A DNA stretch of 64,000 nucleotides, from contig NW_005194878.1 of NCBI RefSeq assembly GCF_000372725.1, forward strand, positions 54,309 through 118,308, written 5' to 3'. The DNA comes from Emiliania huxleyi CCMP1516. Lineage: Eukaryota; Haptophyta; Isochrysidales; Noelaerhabdaceae. A model generated the notes under the pieces. It saw only the letters and a list, made by a program, of their open reading frames with translations, had not been told where the DNA came from and made no database searches. Each line of letters starts with the position of its first letter. Positions within the stretch are counted from its first letter, which is position 1. This document shows, piece after piece, positions 1 to 10,756 of the stretch. The position numbers and the translations under genes are program-made.

Positions 1-1
1 C

Positions 2-2098
2 TGTCGCCGTGGCGCTGGCCTGAACTGCTCCGATGCGGTCGTGGCAGCAGCTGCGCGAGGCGAGGAGGAGGCGGTGCTGGCGTGGCTTGACGGCGGCGGG
101 CGGGCCGACGCGACGTACGAGAGAGACGAGGTGAGCGGCATCACGCTGCTGATGGGCGCCGCAAACAAAGGCCAAGCGCGGGTGGTCGAGCTGCTGCTGC
201 GGCACGGCGCGGAGCTCAACATGCAGAGCAGCGACGGCGTCACCGCCCTGATGCTCGCCGCCGGCCAAGGCCACGAGCGGGTGGTCGTGGTGCTGCTACG
301 GCGCGGCGCTGAAGTCAACCTGCAGAGCAGCGGCGGCGTCACCGCGCTGCTGAACGCCGCCCGCAGCGGCCACGAGCGGGTGGTCGAGCTGCTGCTGCAG
401 CACGGCGCTGAGATCAACGAGCAGAACAGCAGTGGCGTCACTGCGCTGATGGCCGCCGCCCAGGAAGGCCACGAGCGGGTGGTCGGGCTGCTGATTCGGC
501 GCGGCGCGGAGATCAACCTGCAGAACAGCAAAGGCGGCACCGCGCTGTTGGGCGCCGCCGGCCACGGCCACGAGCGGGTGGTCGAGTTGATGCTGCAGCG
601 CGGCGCTGAGGTAAACCTGCGGAACAGCAACGGCGACACCGCGCTGATGCTCGCCACCGACAAACGCCACGAGCGGGTGTTCGAGCGGCTGATTCGGCAC
701 GGCGCTGACGTCAACCTGCAGGACATCAAAGGCTACACCGCGCTGATGGGCGCCGCCTACAGTGGCCACCTCGCCGTCGTGCTCCGCTTGCTTCGGGCTG
801 GCGCAGATGCAAAGGCTCGCTCTGCGGCCGGCATGACGGCGCTGCAGATCGCCAAGGAGGCGGCCAAGGTGCTAGCTACTGCCGACGCCGCCAGTGCTCC
901 TGAAATAGACCAGGCCGGGTGCGTGCGCGCTCTCACAGAGCACGCAGCGGCGCTGAGGGAGGCGCAGGCGGCGGAGAAGGCGGCCGAAAAGGCGCTCGAG
1001 GTCAAGGGGCGGCGCGAGCAGCGCGAGCGGGAGGCGGCGGCGGCGGCGCGAGAGCGGGAGCGGGCAGCACGACAGCGCGAGGCAGAGCGAGCGGCGGACG
1101 AGGCGCGCCGGGCAGCGGACGCTGCGGCGCTGGAGGAGCAGAGGCGAGCCATTGCGGCGGAGGCGGAGGCGAAGCTGGCCGCTGAGCGCGCGGCAGCAGA
1201 GGAGACGCTGCGGGCGAGGAAGACAGAGAGGCTTGCGGCGGAGGAGGCGCAGCGAGAGGAGCAGCGGGCGGCCGCGGCGGAGCGCAAGGCCGCTCAGGCA
1301 GAGGCGGCGCGGCGCGAGAAGGAGGCTGCGGATAGGAGGGCGGAGGAGGAGAAGGCGAGGCGGCGCGCAAAGGCGGCGGAGGCAACGGCGGCCAAGAAGG
1401 AGGCCAAGGCGAAGAACAATAAGGCCAAGAAGGCGCCGTCTGCTTTCGCGCTCGAGGAGGAGCGGAGGGCGAAGGCTGCGGCAGAGGTTCGCGCACAGGA
1501 GGAGAGGGCGGCGCAGCTGGCTGCTAAGCAGGAGGCGGCGAGGCGGGCGGAGCGGGAGGCGGCAGAGCTAGCGGGTGCGGCAGAGCGGGCGGCGCTGCGC
1601 GAGGATGCGGAGCTGGCCGAGGCGCTGCGCCGGTCAGAGGTGGATGCGGAGGAGGCACTGGCTCGTCGGGTGTCGCGGTGCGAGGAGGCGGTGAGCAGCG
1701 AGTCGACCGGCGGCGGCGGGGACTTGCCGCGGCGTGTCGAGCGGCTGGAGGCGAGCCTCGGCACGGCGACCGAGGGCAGCCTCGAGGAGCGGGTCGGCGC
1801 CATCGAGCGCTTGATCGGGCCAGAGGCGGGAGAGGCGGCGGAGCAGCATCTGCCAGTCACCGAGCCGCTTGCTGCCGTCTTGCTAGCGGACGCCGGCCTC
1901 GACACGGGGCGGCCGGCTGCCCCCGAGTCCACGATGGGGGGAGAGACCACGTGCATCGTGTGTTTCGCGAGAGTCAAGTCGCATGCTGCGGTTCCGTGCG
2001 GGCACCTGTGTGCTTGCGGGCCATGCTCTGAGCTGATGCAAGAGTGCCCTTACTGCCGCGAGCCAGTGATGATGTGGATGGTTCCGCGTCCGGTCTAG
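2..2098 (+). CDS. Ankyrin-repeat protein with C-terminal RING finger (5' end outside window)
   Basis: Probable RING-type E3 ubiquitin ligase with an ankyrin substrate-binding scaffold. The frame is open to the left edge of the window with no ATG before the ankyrin region, so the true start lies upstream; position 2 is only the first in-frame base. About eight ankyrin repeats (TALM.AA..GHERVVELLL.RGAEVNLQ type) fill roughly residues 35-285. A long Ala/Glu/Arg-rich stretch that should form a coiled coil or single alpha-helix follows (about 300-600). The C-terminal 45 residues are a C3HC4 RING: CIVC, CGHLCACGPC and CPYC pairs in the expected order. The stop is at 2096-2098. It is a paralogue of the U-box genes at 12.6 and 22.5 kb: the ankyrin part is shared but the ligase domain differs. 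Ligase activity is inferred from the domain, not shown. Confidence 0.85.
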   Translation, partial: CRRGAGLNCSDAVVAAAARGEEEAVLAWLDGGGRADATYERDEVSGITLLMGAANKGQARVVELLLRHGAELNMQSSDGVTALMLAAGQGHERVVVVLLRRGAEVNLQSSGGVTALLNAARSGHERVVELLLQHGAEINEQNSSGVTALMAAAQEGHERVVGLLIRRGAEINLQNSKGGTALLGAAGHGHERVVELMLQRGAEVNLRNSNGDTALMLATDKRHERVFERLIRHGADVNLQDIKGYTALMGAAYSGHLAVVLRLLRAGADAKARSAAGMTALQIAKEAAKVLATADAASAPEIDQAGCVRALTEHAAALREAQAAEKAAEKALEVKGRREQREREAAAAARERERAARQREAERAADEARRAADAAALEEQRRAIAAEAEAKLAAERAAAEETLRARKTERLAAEEAQREEQRAAAAERKAAQAEAARREKEAADRRAEEEKARRRAKAAEATAAKKEAKAKNNKAKKAPSAFALEEERRAKAAAEVRAQEERAAQLAAKQEAARRAEREAAELAGAAERAALREDAELAEALRRSEVDAEEALARRVSRCEEAVSSESTGGGGDLPRRVERLEASLGTATEGSLEERVGAIERLIGPEAGEAAEQHLPVTEPLAAVLLADAGLDTGRPAAPESTMGGETTCIVCFARVKSHAAVPCGHLCACGPCSELMQECPYCREPVMMWMVPRPV

Positions 2099-2457
2099 AC
2101 TAGGAAAGTAGGAATCCTATGTGTTTGGAGTCGGTAGATTATCGAGGGATGGGACGAGGACAGGGTCCCCACCTGCACGAGCAGGATCTTGGAAAAAAAG
2201 AAAGAAAGAAAACAGACAACCCAAGGGAGGGATGGGAGTGGAAGGACGATCAGCGGCCGAGCGGAAATTCTTTCGCGGCACGACTTCGCAGCGCTTTCCG
2301 ACGGACCCGACCCGCGCCGTCATCTTCGACCGCCCGCCCGACGAGGACGGCGCAGCGCTCCTCCGCCGGATCGTCGTCTTAGCTTGCGTAGTCACGGTTG
2401 GTCGCCGGGCCCTCGTGAGGTCCTGGCGTAGTCACGCGTGCATATCCTTCCACAGCA

Positions 2458-5400
2458 ATGTGCCTCCGGCCGCGCGCTTCGGCTCGCGTGCCGACGCTCG
2501 GGTGGAAGCCCGTCATCGCCATCGGGTGGGCCAACGCGGCCCACTTCTATTCCCTCTGCTCCATCTTCTCCTACGCCGGCTTCCTCGCCGTCGACTGCGG
2601 CTGGGCCGCCGACGCGGACACGGCGGGCTTTGTCGCGGGTCTGCTTCCCACCGCCGTGCTCTGCGGGCGGCTCTTCACCTCGATCCTGTGGGGCCACGCG
2701 GCGGACCGCTGTGGCCGGCGGCCGTCGATGATTGCGAGCATGGTCGCCGTCACCCTCGGCAACGTCTGCTTTGGCCTGACCACCAGCCTGCCCGCCGCCC
2801 TCGCGGTCCGGTTTTTGCTGATCGGCGCTCTCAACGGGTGGGTGACGCTGATGGGGCTGTGCGTGCTGGAGTGCGCGGGGGAGGCGATGCAGCCCGTGGT
2901 CTGGTCGTACGTCTTTGCCACCGGCTCCGTCGTCGCCCTCCTCGGCCCAGCAATCGGAGGATGGACCTACGCTGCGCTCGGCCCGCGCTTCCCCGCCCTC
3001 CCGCCTTCCCTGGTTGGCGGCGCGATCGGCGCCACCGCCGTCGCGGTCAACGTGGCCTGGCTGCCGGAGACGAAGCCGCGCGCAGCCTCTTCCTCTGCTT
3101 CTGCTGCAACGGCTTCCTCTTCGGCGATCCGGGCAGCTTCTCCTGCCGCAGCGGCCTCCTCTTCAACCCTCCGGGCAGCCTCTACTTCTTTCTCTGCTGC
3201 AGCGGCTTCCTCTTCGTACTCCTCTAGAGAAGGGCCGGCCGGCAAGGCGAACAAGGCGGACGCCGGAGGCGGCGCTCGCACGCGCCTCGCCACACACCCG
3301 GGCGGCGGCGGCGAAGGCGGCGGAGAAGGCAGCGGCGGCGGCGACAATGGCGGCGGCGACAATGGCGGCGGCGGCAGTGGCGGCGCCGCCGATGGCGCGG
3401 CCCGCCCTCCACTCAGCGCTGTGCTGTGCTCTCACCCGCTGCCTCTCGTGATGGTGCTGCGCGCGGCGCACGGGTGTGCGCTGTTTGCTGCCTTCGACCT
3501 CGTGCCGCTGTGGTGCATGGCGTCTCGCTATGCCGGCGGGCTCGCGCTGACCGAGGAGCAGCTCGGCACCTCGCTCGCTGCCGGGGCGGTCGTGCAGGCG
3601 AGGCCCGCCCGCGGCCAGCCGCGAGATGGCCCGAGTAGTGCACCCGGCCATCCCAAGCCGGGGGGGGGGGGACAGAAAAGCTCGCGTCGCTCCGCCGCGG
3701 TCCTGCGCGTGGTCTTGCGCGCGATCCTGCACGTCAGCAGCGAGATCTGGGGAGATCTGGGGAGATCTGGGGAGATCCTGCACGTCAGCAGCGAGAGTGA
3801 TTCGAGAGTGGTTCTGAGAGTGGTTCTGAGAGTCGTTCGAGCAGCGGCCGCGGCGGGAGCGCCGGGTCACTCGCACACTCGCCGCCGCCACCCACCCAGG
3901 TCGTCTTCACGTCGCTCGCCATGGGGCGCCTCGTGCGCCGCCTCGGGCTGCACGCCTCGCTCACCGCCGGCTGCACAGCCGCGGCACTCCTCACACTCTG
4001 CCTGCTCGCCTCCCCCTCCGCCACCGCTGAGCGCTGGTGGCTGCGCGCCCTGGGCGCCTCCCCCCCGTGCACTGCCGGGCCTAGCCGCAACAGAACGGCA
4101 GACGCGCCGCGCCTGGCGTCGTGTAGGCGCCTCCCTCGTGTATATCTCCCCATATATCCCCAGATCTCCCCATATCTCCCCAGATCGCGTGTAGGCGCCT
4201 CCCTCGTGTATATCTCCCCATATCTCCCCATATCTCCCCAGATCTGCGTCGTGTAGGCGCCTCCCTCGTGTACGGCCTGCAGACGTCGGCCATGCTCCTC
4301 GCCGGCACCGCTCTCGTCTCGATGAGCAACCTGCCCCGCGCCCTAGAAGCGGAATCCCTCCCCATCTCTCCCCATCCCTCCCCAGATCTCGTGCCTCCTG
4401 CCCCGCGCCCTACACGCACTCCGCTGTCTTCTGCCTCGTTCCTCTGCAGTCGTATCTCCCCATATCTCCCCATATCTCCCCATATCTCCCCATATCTCCC
4501 CATATCTCCCCATATCTCCCCATATCTCCCCATATCTCCCCATATCTCCCCATCCGCAGTCACCCGTACTCGTCGCGCCGAGTGCTCACGCGGTGCTCTG
4601 CACACACGGCACGCGAGGCTGGTGCTCCCGCCCCGAGGCTGGTGTCTCCACGCTGTGCCCTCCCACAAACGCACAACCCCGGGGCCCACGACGCACAAGC
4701 ACAGGCAGTCGAGAAGGGAGAGAGACAGCGGCGGCAGTCAGAAGCCAGCGCTGGGCCCCAGGAAGGCGAATGCGATGACGGACTCTAGTGCGAGCTCGCT
4801 CTAGCTAGTGAGCTCATACGCACGCGACTGTACACAGCTGTAGGGAGCTCTGTGTGCCTCACACCGCAGGCTGTGCGCGCGCGACCCGCAGCGCAACGGG
4901 CTGCTCAACGGAATCGTCGCGCTGACAGAAGGGGTGCGCCCACCCCCCACCCCCGCCCCCCACCCCCGGCTCCGGGAGTGCCTCCTCCTTTCGCGGCTAC
5001 GACCAGCGAACAGCCCGCGCCGCCCGCCACCCGCAAACCGCCGCGCACGCCGCACGCCGCCACGCCGCCACGCCGCCACGCCGCACGCCGCACGCCGCCA
5101 CGCCGCCACGCCCAGGCAGACCGCTGTGACGGAGCAGGCAGGCTGGCAGGCGGGCAGGCGGGCAGGCGGACGCCCCCCCCTCCCCCCCCCCGGCCGCCCC
5201 CCGCCGCCGCCCCCGCCGCAGGTGGGCAAGATGCTCGGCCCTGCCCTGTGCGCGCCCGCGCTCGCGTGGGGCCTCTCGGCGCGCCCCGCCGCCGAGGCTT
5301 CCCCCTCTGGCGCGCTCTTCGTCTTCGCAGCCGCCGCGGCCTTCATCGGCCTCATCGCGGCCGCCGCGCTGGCCGCGCTGCCCCGCTCGCTCTCGAACGC

Positions 5401-6133
5401 GGCGCCCAGCGAGGCTCCTCTCGCCTCCTCTCGGCTCACCTCGGCTCACTTCGGCTCCCCTCGGCTCCTCTCGGCTCACCTCGGCTCCTCTCGGCTCCTC
5501 TCGGCTCCTCTCGGCTCCTCTCGCCTCCTCTCGGCTCACCTCGGCTCACTTCGGCTCCCCTCGGCTCCTCTCGGCTCCTCTCGCCTCCTCTCGGCTCCTC
5601 TCGGCTGTCTCTCGGCTCCTCTCGGCTCCCCTCGGCTCCCCTCGGCTCCCCTCGGCTCCCCTCGGCTCCCCTCGGCTCCCCTCGGCTCCCCTCGGCTCCC
5701 CTCGGCTCATCTCGGCTCATCTCGGCTCCTCTCGGCTCCTCTCGGCTCATCTCGGCTCATCTCGGCTCATCTCGGCTCATCTCGGCTCATCTCGGCTCCT
5801 CTCGGCTCCTCTCGCCTCCTCTCGGCTCCTCTCGGCTCCTCTCGGCTCCTCTCGGCTCCTCTCGGCTCCTCTCGGCTCCTCTCGGCTCCTCTCGGCTCCC
5901 CTCGGCTCCCCTCGGCTCCCCTCGGCTCATCTCGGCTCATCTCGGCTCATCTCGGCTCATCTCGGCTCCCCTCGGCTCATCTCGGCTCATCTCGGCTCAT
6001 CTCGGCTCATCTCGGCTCATCTCGGCTCATCTCGGCATAGCGAGACGCCCTGGGGATGGGGTCGCCGATGCAGGTGCTCTCGATCCCGCCGCCCAGCGAG
6101 GGCGAGGGCGGAGGCGCGCCCTCCCGCCTCTGA
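2458..6133 (+). CDS. Major facilitator superfamily transporter, multi-exon
   Basis: Twelve-helix-type MFS transporter, closest in feel to the ZIFL/tetracycline-resistance-like group; substrate unknown. Exon 1 (2458-3597) holds the first half, with motif A as GHAADRCGRRP, then a low-complexity Ser/Ala/Gly central loop. Further exons: 3900-4053, 4257 to about 4345, about 4870-4933 (RNGLLNGIVALTEG, the conserved RNG..NG segment before helix 11), 5222-5413 (VGKMLGPAL onward) and a short last exon 6101-6133 ending GEGGGAPSRL-stop. The 4345-4870 part is not resolved. Intron donors are mostly GC. The intron 4054-4256 is flanked by GGCGCCTCCC, and the last intron (5414-6100, almost wholly a 10-bp array) by GCCCAGCGAGG. 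The intron after 3597 carries a short array around 3741-3779. Start chosen as the first ATG before the first membrane helix. Confidence 0.75.
4138..4552 (+). repeat. Intronic 10-bp tandem arrays, ATCTCCCCAT type
   Basis: Two runs of the decamer ATCTCCCCAT inside introns of the MFS gene, about 4138-4250 and 4449-4552 (some ten uninterrupted copies in the second). In the first run the array is interleaved with repeated copies of the exon segment GGCGCCTCCCTCGTGTA, so array plus exon edge was duplicated as a unit. Confidence 0.9.
4676..4786 (+). repeat. Dispersed repeat, copy 1 (within MFS intron)
   Basis: A segment of about 105 bp matching 43688-43790 on the same strand at roughly 90 percent by eye; both contain GACGCACAAGCACAG, GAAGG(G)AGAGAGACAG and CCCAGGAAGGCGAATGCGATGA. 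The last 40 bp also occur at 6752-6793. No terminal repeats or coding potential were seen, so the type of element is unknown. Confidence 0.75.
5415..6045 (+). repeat. 630-bp array of a 10-bp repeat (CTCGGCTCCT / CTCGGCTCAT)
   Basis: About 60 tandem copies of a decamer with variants CTCGGCTCCT, CTCGGCTCCC, CTCGGCTCAT and CTCGCCTCCT, with same-variant copies clustered, as expected from local slippage or unequal exchange. Because 10 is not a multiple of 3 the array reads open in several frames, which produces long artefactual ORFs. It fills the last intron of the MFS gene. Confidence 0.95.
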
Positions 6134-6487
6134 GGACATGTGCCGGGATGTCAGGGATACTGCGTAGCCCTTGCTGGGTGGAGGCGCGCGATTCCGCGAC
6201 TCTCCTTTTACGCGCCGATGGACCCTCCCCGAAGGCGCAGTGGGAGTGAACCCGAGTGAAACTAGTGCCGAGGGAAACAGGTTGAGTACGGCCGTGGCGT
6301 GCGCTCCCTACAGGCGAGGGGGCTCTCCTGGACGCAGGCCCGCTCCTCCGCGCGGGGCAGGCGCAGCCTCGCGCGCTGCTGGCACAGCCTCGCGCGCTGC
6401 TGGCGTTCTTCCGCGGCCGGCGGAGGGGCCGGGTCGCCGGGCGCCCGCGAGTGGGGCCGGAGGCGGAGGCGGCGCCGCCGCCAAGGG

Positions 6488-6872
6488 AGGTGCAGGCGGT
6501 CGAGGTGCAGGAGGCGTGAAGTCTCTTTGCACTGTAGGATTTCGCATTTACGTTTCAAGATCCCACCGAACTTCGGGATTTTAGTTTGGGTACCTTGTGT
6601 GATGTGCAGTTTCCTGGCGGGGCGGCGACGAGGATCGAGAGGCCTCATCAAGTTCGAAACCGCGGCCTTTGAAAGGGCCTCTTGGCTAGTTCCATTTCAC
6701 TCTGACACGCTAATCTTGAAAACGTCCAACGGAGCTCCGTGTTGCTCGACAGCGGCGACAGTCAGAAGTCAGCGCTGGGCCCCAGGAAGGCGAGGTGCAG
6801 GAGGCGTGAAGTCTATTTGCACTAGGATTTCGCATTTTCGTTTCAAGATCCCACCGAACTTAAGGAATTTTA
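6488..6872 (+). repeat. Direct duplication of an 80-bp segment plus dispersed-repeat tail
   Basis: 6488-6570 recurs at 6789-6872 (shared: GAGGTGCAGGAGGCGTGAAG, then GGATTTCGCATTT and CAAGATCCCACCGAACTT). Directly before the second copy, 6752-6793 matches the end of the dispersed repeat at 4676 and 43688. The region from 6134 to 7860 otherwise holds no gene I can support. Confidence 0.75.
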
Positions 6873-6989
6873 GGGCGAGAGGTGTGTGTGATGAGATGTT
6901 TGATTGAGAGAGGCATGTATCGAGATCGAGAGAGGCGATTCAGAGCGAGAGGTGCGTGTGATGTGTGTGATGAAATATTTGATCGAGAA

Positions 6990-7510
6990 TCGAGAGAGGC
7001 ATGGCGGGAGATGCGGGGAGATGTGGGGAGATGACCCGCGAGGCATGGCGGGAGACGCAGGGAGATGTGGGGAGATGGCCCGAGATGGCCCGAGAGGCGA
7101 TTAGGTGCGTGTGGTGTGTGTGATAGATGACCCGAGATGACCCGAGAGGCGATTAGGTGCGTGTGATGTGTGTGAGTCGATGACCCGAGATGACCTGAGA
7201 TGACCCGAGATGACCCGAGATGACCCGAATAAATATTAAGAGGCATGGCGGGAGATGCGGGGAGATGTGGGGAGATGACCCGAGATGACCCGAGATGACC
7301 CGAGAGGCGATTGAATATTAATGTTCGGTCGTGCACAGAGCGGAGAGCGAGAGGTGTGTGTGATTCGGTCGTGCACAAGGCGAAAGCGGAAAGGCGTGAT
7401 AGGACGAAGTTTTGGTTTGTAAAAGAACTACACTAGAGGGCTGGCGGGAGATGCGGGGAGATGTGGGGAGATGACCCGAGAGATGACCCGAGATGACCCG
7501 AGACGCGATT
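6990..7510 (-). repeat. Degenerate 10-bp arrays (GATGACCCGA / GGAGATGTGG)
   Basis: Clusters of GATGACCCGA and of GGAGATG(C/T)GG units alternate with unique spacer. On the minus strand the units read ATCTCGGGTC and ATCTCCCCAC, the same loose family as the intronic arrays of the MFS, dehydrogenase and acyltransferase genes. TTCGGTCGTGCACAGAG is also duplicated (7322 and 7527). No coding sequence was recognised here. Confidence 0.8.
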
Positions 7511-7862
7511 AAATATTAACTGCCTGTTCGGTCGTGCACAGAGGTCAGAGCGGAGAGCGAGAGGTGTGTGTGATTCGGGGTCACGGGTCGACACGAGGCG
7601 AAAGGCGTGAATAGGACGCAGTTTTGGTTTGTAAAAGAACTACACTTCATTGTTGTGCAGGAAAAGCGACATGTTAGCTTTATAATGTAACAAACATGGC
7701 GCATGCAGCTAGATCATGCGTATACGAGTACTAATACTTACTCAACTTAGACCCGTACGCCGCGGGACCGGAAATCGGTGCCCGCTGCTCTCGGTTTGTG
7801 TGTGTGTGGAGGGCGTGGCGGGGAGGTGTCTAGTCTTGATCCTCCCATCTCACCATGCCTTC

Positions 7863-8886
7863 TCACGAGCGTGGCGCGCAGTTGCGCGCGTAGCGCACCT
7901 TGGCGATTGCCTCCGCCCAGTAGCTCGCCGTGCCAATAGCCGGGCGGGCCACCTGCCAGGAGCGCGTGAGGCGCGAGTAGGCGCGGTACTCGAACTGGTT
8001 CTTGGAGAGGGCGATGAGCATGGAGAGGACGTGGTCGAAGGCCGCCTGGTCCTTGAGCGAGCCCGCCGCCAGCATCAGCTCGACGACAAGCACAGGCGAG
8101 CAGCCCTCCGAGATCAGCCAGGTGAGCAGGACAAAGCGGCCGTTGTAGTCGAGATGCTTGGAGCAGACGAGCGCCTGCACGTTGTATGTTCTGAAAGAAC
8201 GGGTAGGTCTCGACATAGCCCATCACCTCCTCGAGGTTGCTCACCGCCGCGCCGTGCCTCGAACCGAGTGCCTGCATAGCTAGCTCCGGCCGCGAGAGCA
8301 CGCGAGGCACAGGCTTCTTGGCCGTGGCAGGCGTGGCAAAGGGCGACGCCGGCGAGACACCCGCCGCCTTCTGCACCGAGCGAGGCGGCGTGGCTGGCGG
8401 TGGCGGCTGCTGCTGTGCCTCTGCCATGTCAAGGGCCTTGTTGAGCTTCTCCTCCACACGACCGTTCATCGTACGACACGCGTCTTGAATGATCACCGCC
8501 GCGGCTTTGGCGAGCGCCACCTTCTCCCGCCGGTGGCGCAGCACGACCGTCTCGACGCGCTCCTGGTTGCGGTTGAAACGTGCGATCACCTCCGTCTTGA
8601 CCGCTCCCGACGGGCCAGCACCCGAACCTCCCAGCAAGTCATAGTCCATCTCCCAGAGCTTTTCCCACCTTGACTCGCCGTCATCATAGAGAGAGAGAGA
8701 TTATCTCGCTGACACTTCTGATATCTCTCCTGAGAACCACTGCTTCTCAAAGTCCCAGTAGACATTCACTCGCCGCCCAATGTGTCGCCTTGCACGCTCG
8801 ACCGAGTTCCACTTTGCGAGCCGCTCACTCATCGGTCGATAAATAAGGTGCACGCTTGCACTCAACGCGGTTCTGTCTAGCGGCAT
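7863..8886 (-). CDS. Tudor-like domain protein, frame-interrupted
   Basis: Minus-strand gene, probably starting at the ATG at 8886 or 8832. The N-terminal part has a Tudor/chromo-barrel-like signature, HIGRRVNVYWDFEKQWFSGEI, continued after a +1 shift near 8700 by LSLYDDGESRWEKLW. A basic helix with an IQ-like AAAVIIQ segment (about 8490-8540) and a Pro/Ala linker follow. The C-terminal domain (SKHLDYNGRFVLLTWLISEG onward, helical, family not recognised) is again in another frame, with the switch near 8185-8200. The first shift sits beside a (CT)n run, so assembly error, real decay and an unrecognised tiny intron are all possible. The gene is divergent from the NHL-BTB gene, with 175 bp between starts, so a shared promoter region is likely. 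Confidence 0.5.
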
Positions 8887-9061
8887 GTGTTTCTCCTTTT
8901 GGAGGCAAGTTTCCGCTGTGTGAGCGCACTTTCTACTTGTTGGACAGGCAACCGTACACTCGTTTTCTTCTTTACAGTTTAGGGCCGCCACCCGCACTAC
9001 CACGATACCACCCAACTCCTGTCCCGAATCCCCCCTCTCCGTTGTTTCGGCGCTTTTTTGC

Positions 9062-10756
9062 ATGGCGTCCCGCAAGCGCGCCCGTACCGCCGGCGAGGAC
9101 GGCGATTCGGGCGGCGGAGCTGTGGCGGTCGCGGATGGCTTCGAGGCGCCCCTCTTTGGCTTGCGCGTCGTCGGCCAGGTCACCACGCTGCTGCTCGAGG
9201 GCGAGGACGGCCCTCTGGCAGCGCTCGACATGCATGGCGTTGTGAGCGATCGCGCGGGCGCGTGGTACGTCACCACTGATGACTCAGTACTGCACGTCTC
9301 TTCGGCCGGGCGCGTGCGCAGCGTGGCAACGGTGGAAGCACAAGACCCCGGCCTCCGCGGCATCGCCATTAGCCCGGATCTCAGCGCGCTGTTTGTGGCG
9401 GACTCTGGCGGCCACAAGATTCTACAGGTGGAGGCTGCGACTGGAGCGGTGACCACGCTTGCGGGCAGTGGCGAGGATGGCGACACTGACGCTGTGGGCG
9501 GCGCGGCGCAGTTCACAAGCCCACGCGGCGTCGCCATCAGCCCGGACGGTAGCGCACTCTTTGTTGCTGACTTCCGCGGTTTCAAGATCCGCCGGGTGGA
9601 GGTGGCGACTGGCGCGGTGACCACGGTGGCGGGAAGCGGCACCAATGGCAGTGTCGATGGCGTGGGTGGCGCGGCGCAGTTCTACTACCCAAGCGGCGTC
9701 GCCATCAGCCCGGACGGAAGCGCTCTGTTTGTGGTGGACTGCTTGGGCCACAAGATCCGGCGGGTGGAGGTGGCAACTGGAGCGGTGACCGCGCTTGCGG
9801 GCAGCGGCACTATGGGCAGCGTTGATGGCGTGGGTGGCGCGGCGCAGTTCAGCTACCCACACGGCGTCGCCATCAGTCTGGACGGCAGCGCATTGTTCGT
9901 GGCGGACGTCAGCAACCAAAAGATCCGCCGAGTGGAGGTGGCGACGGGCGCGGTGACCACGCTCGCGGGCAGCGGCACCATGGACAGTGCTGACGGCGTG
10001 GGCGGCGCGGCACATTTCCACAACCCACGCGGCGTCGCCATCAGCGCCGACGGCAGCGCTCTTCTGGTTTCCTCGAGGCCCTCCCTCCGCCAGGTCTGCG
10101 TGTCGGCGCCTCCTCCGCCTCCCACCTTCGCGCCGATTGTGGTGCCGCCCTCGACCCTGGTGGCAGACCTCGGAAAGACTTGTGGCGATCCCACTCTCCC
10201 CACCGGCCTGGTCACCTTCATCGTCGGCGAGGACGAGGAGCGCTACGAGCACGTGAGCAAGAACCTGCTCTGCATTCGGTCCGTGTTCTTTCGGACCATG
10301 TTTGGCATCGGCATGAAGGAGCGCGACGCCGCCGAGGTCACGGTGCGCAACACCGACCTCGCCACCTTCACCGCCCTCGTCCGCTACCTCTGCACCGACC
10401 AGCTCGACCTCGGCGAGGAGGAGGGCGGCAGAGCGCAGCGCGCGTTCGACCTGCGGCAGCTGGCGCAGATGTACCAGGTGCCGCGCCTCGAGCTGTTCTG
10501 CGCGCAGGCGCTGCAGGAGAGCGTCGGGCCGGCGAGCGCCGTGCCGCTGCTCGAGGCGGCGCACGCGACGGGCGACGGGCGGCTCCTCGCGCAGTGCCGC
10601 CGCTACGTGGCCGACCACGCCGCCGAGGTGCGGGCGAGCGGCGGCGTGGATCAGCTGCGCGACCTGGGCGTGGCCAAGGGGCTGCTCGGCGACGCGCTCG
10701 ACCAGGTGGCGGAGCTCAAGGGGACGGTGGCGGCGCTCAAGGGCACGCAGGGCTGA
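9062..10756 (+). CDS. NHL-repeat beta-propeller with C-terminal BTB/POZ domain
   Basis: Single-exon gene of 564 residues. Residues about 35-340 hold five to six NHL-type units (GVAISPDGSALFVAD...KIRRVEVATGAVTTLAGSG), predicting a beta-propeller. Residues about 360-480 form a BTB/POZ domain (LVTFIVGEDEERYEHVSKNL, then FFRTMFGIGMKE), followed by a BACK-like helical stretch to the end. BTB proteins commonly act as substrate adaptors of cullin-3 ubiquitin ligases, with the propeller binding substrate; that role is inferred. The ATG lies directly upstream of MASRKRAR, a basic start that could be a nuclear localisation signal. Complete, with no sign of damage. The propeller units are highly similar at DNA level, suggesting recent unit duplication. 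Confidence 0.85.
   Translation: MASRKRARTAGEDGDSGGGAVAVADGFEAPLFGLRVVGQVTTLLLEGEDGPLAALDMHGVVSDRAGAWYVTTDDSVLHVSSAGRVRSVATVEAQDPGLRGIAISPDLSALFVADSGGHKILQVEAATGAVTTLAGSGEDGDTDAVGGAAQFTSPRGVAISPDGSALFVADFRGFKIRRVEVATGAVTTVAGSGTNGSVDGVGGAAQFYYPSGVAISPDGSALFVVDCLGHKIRRVEVATGAVTALAGSGTMGSVDGVGGAAQFSYPHGVAISLDGSALFVADVSNQKIRRVEVATGAVTTLAGSGTMDSADGVGGAAHFHNPRGVAISADGSALLVSSRPSLRQVCVSAPPPPPTFAPIVVPPSTLVADLGKTCGDPTLPTGLVTFIVGEDEERYEHVSKNLLCIRSVFFRTMFGIGMKERDAAEVTVRNTDLATFTALVRYLCTDQLDLGEEEGGRAQRAFDLRQLAQMYQVPRLELFCAQALQESVGPASAVPLLEAAHATGDGRLLAQCRRYVADHAAEVRASGGVDQLRDLGVAKGLLGDALDQVAELKGTVAALKGTQG

Noticed and set aside
5415-6045. CRISPR or regulatory array interpretation of the 10-bp repeats
   Set aside because: No spacers; units are contiguous and variants clump as in minisatellites.
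4852-6249. Long open frame (over 450 codons) rich in SAPLGSSRLL-type repeats
   Set aside because: It is the translation of a 10-bp array; with period 10 the array stays open in three frames. The flanks are MFS exons in a different arrangement, and the array sits in an intron bounded by direct repeats.
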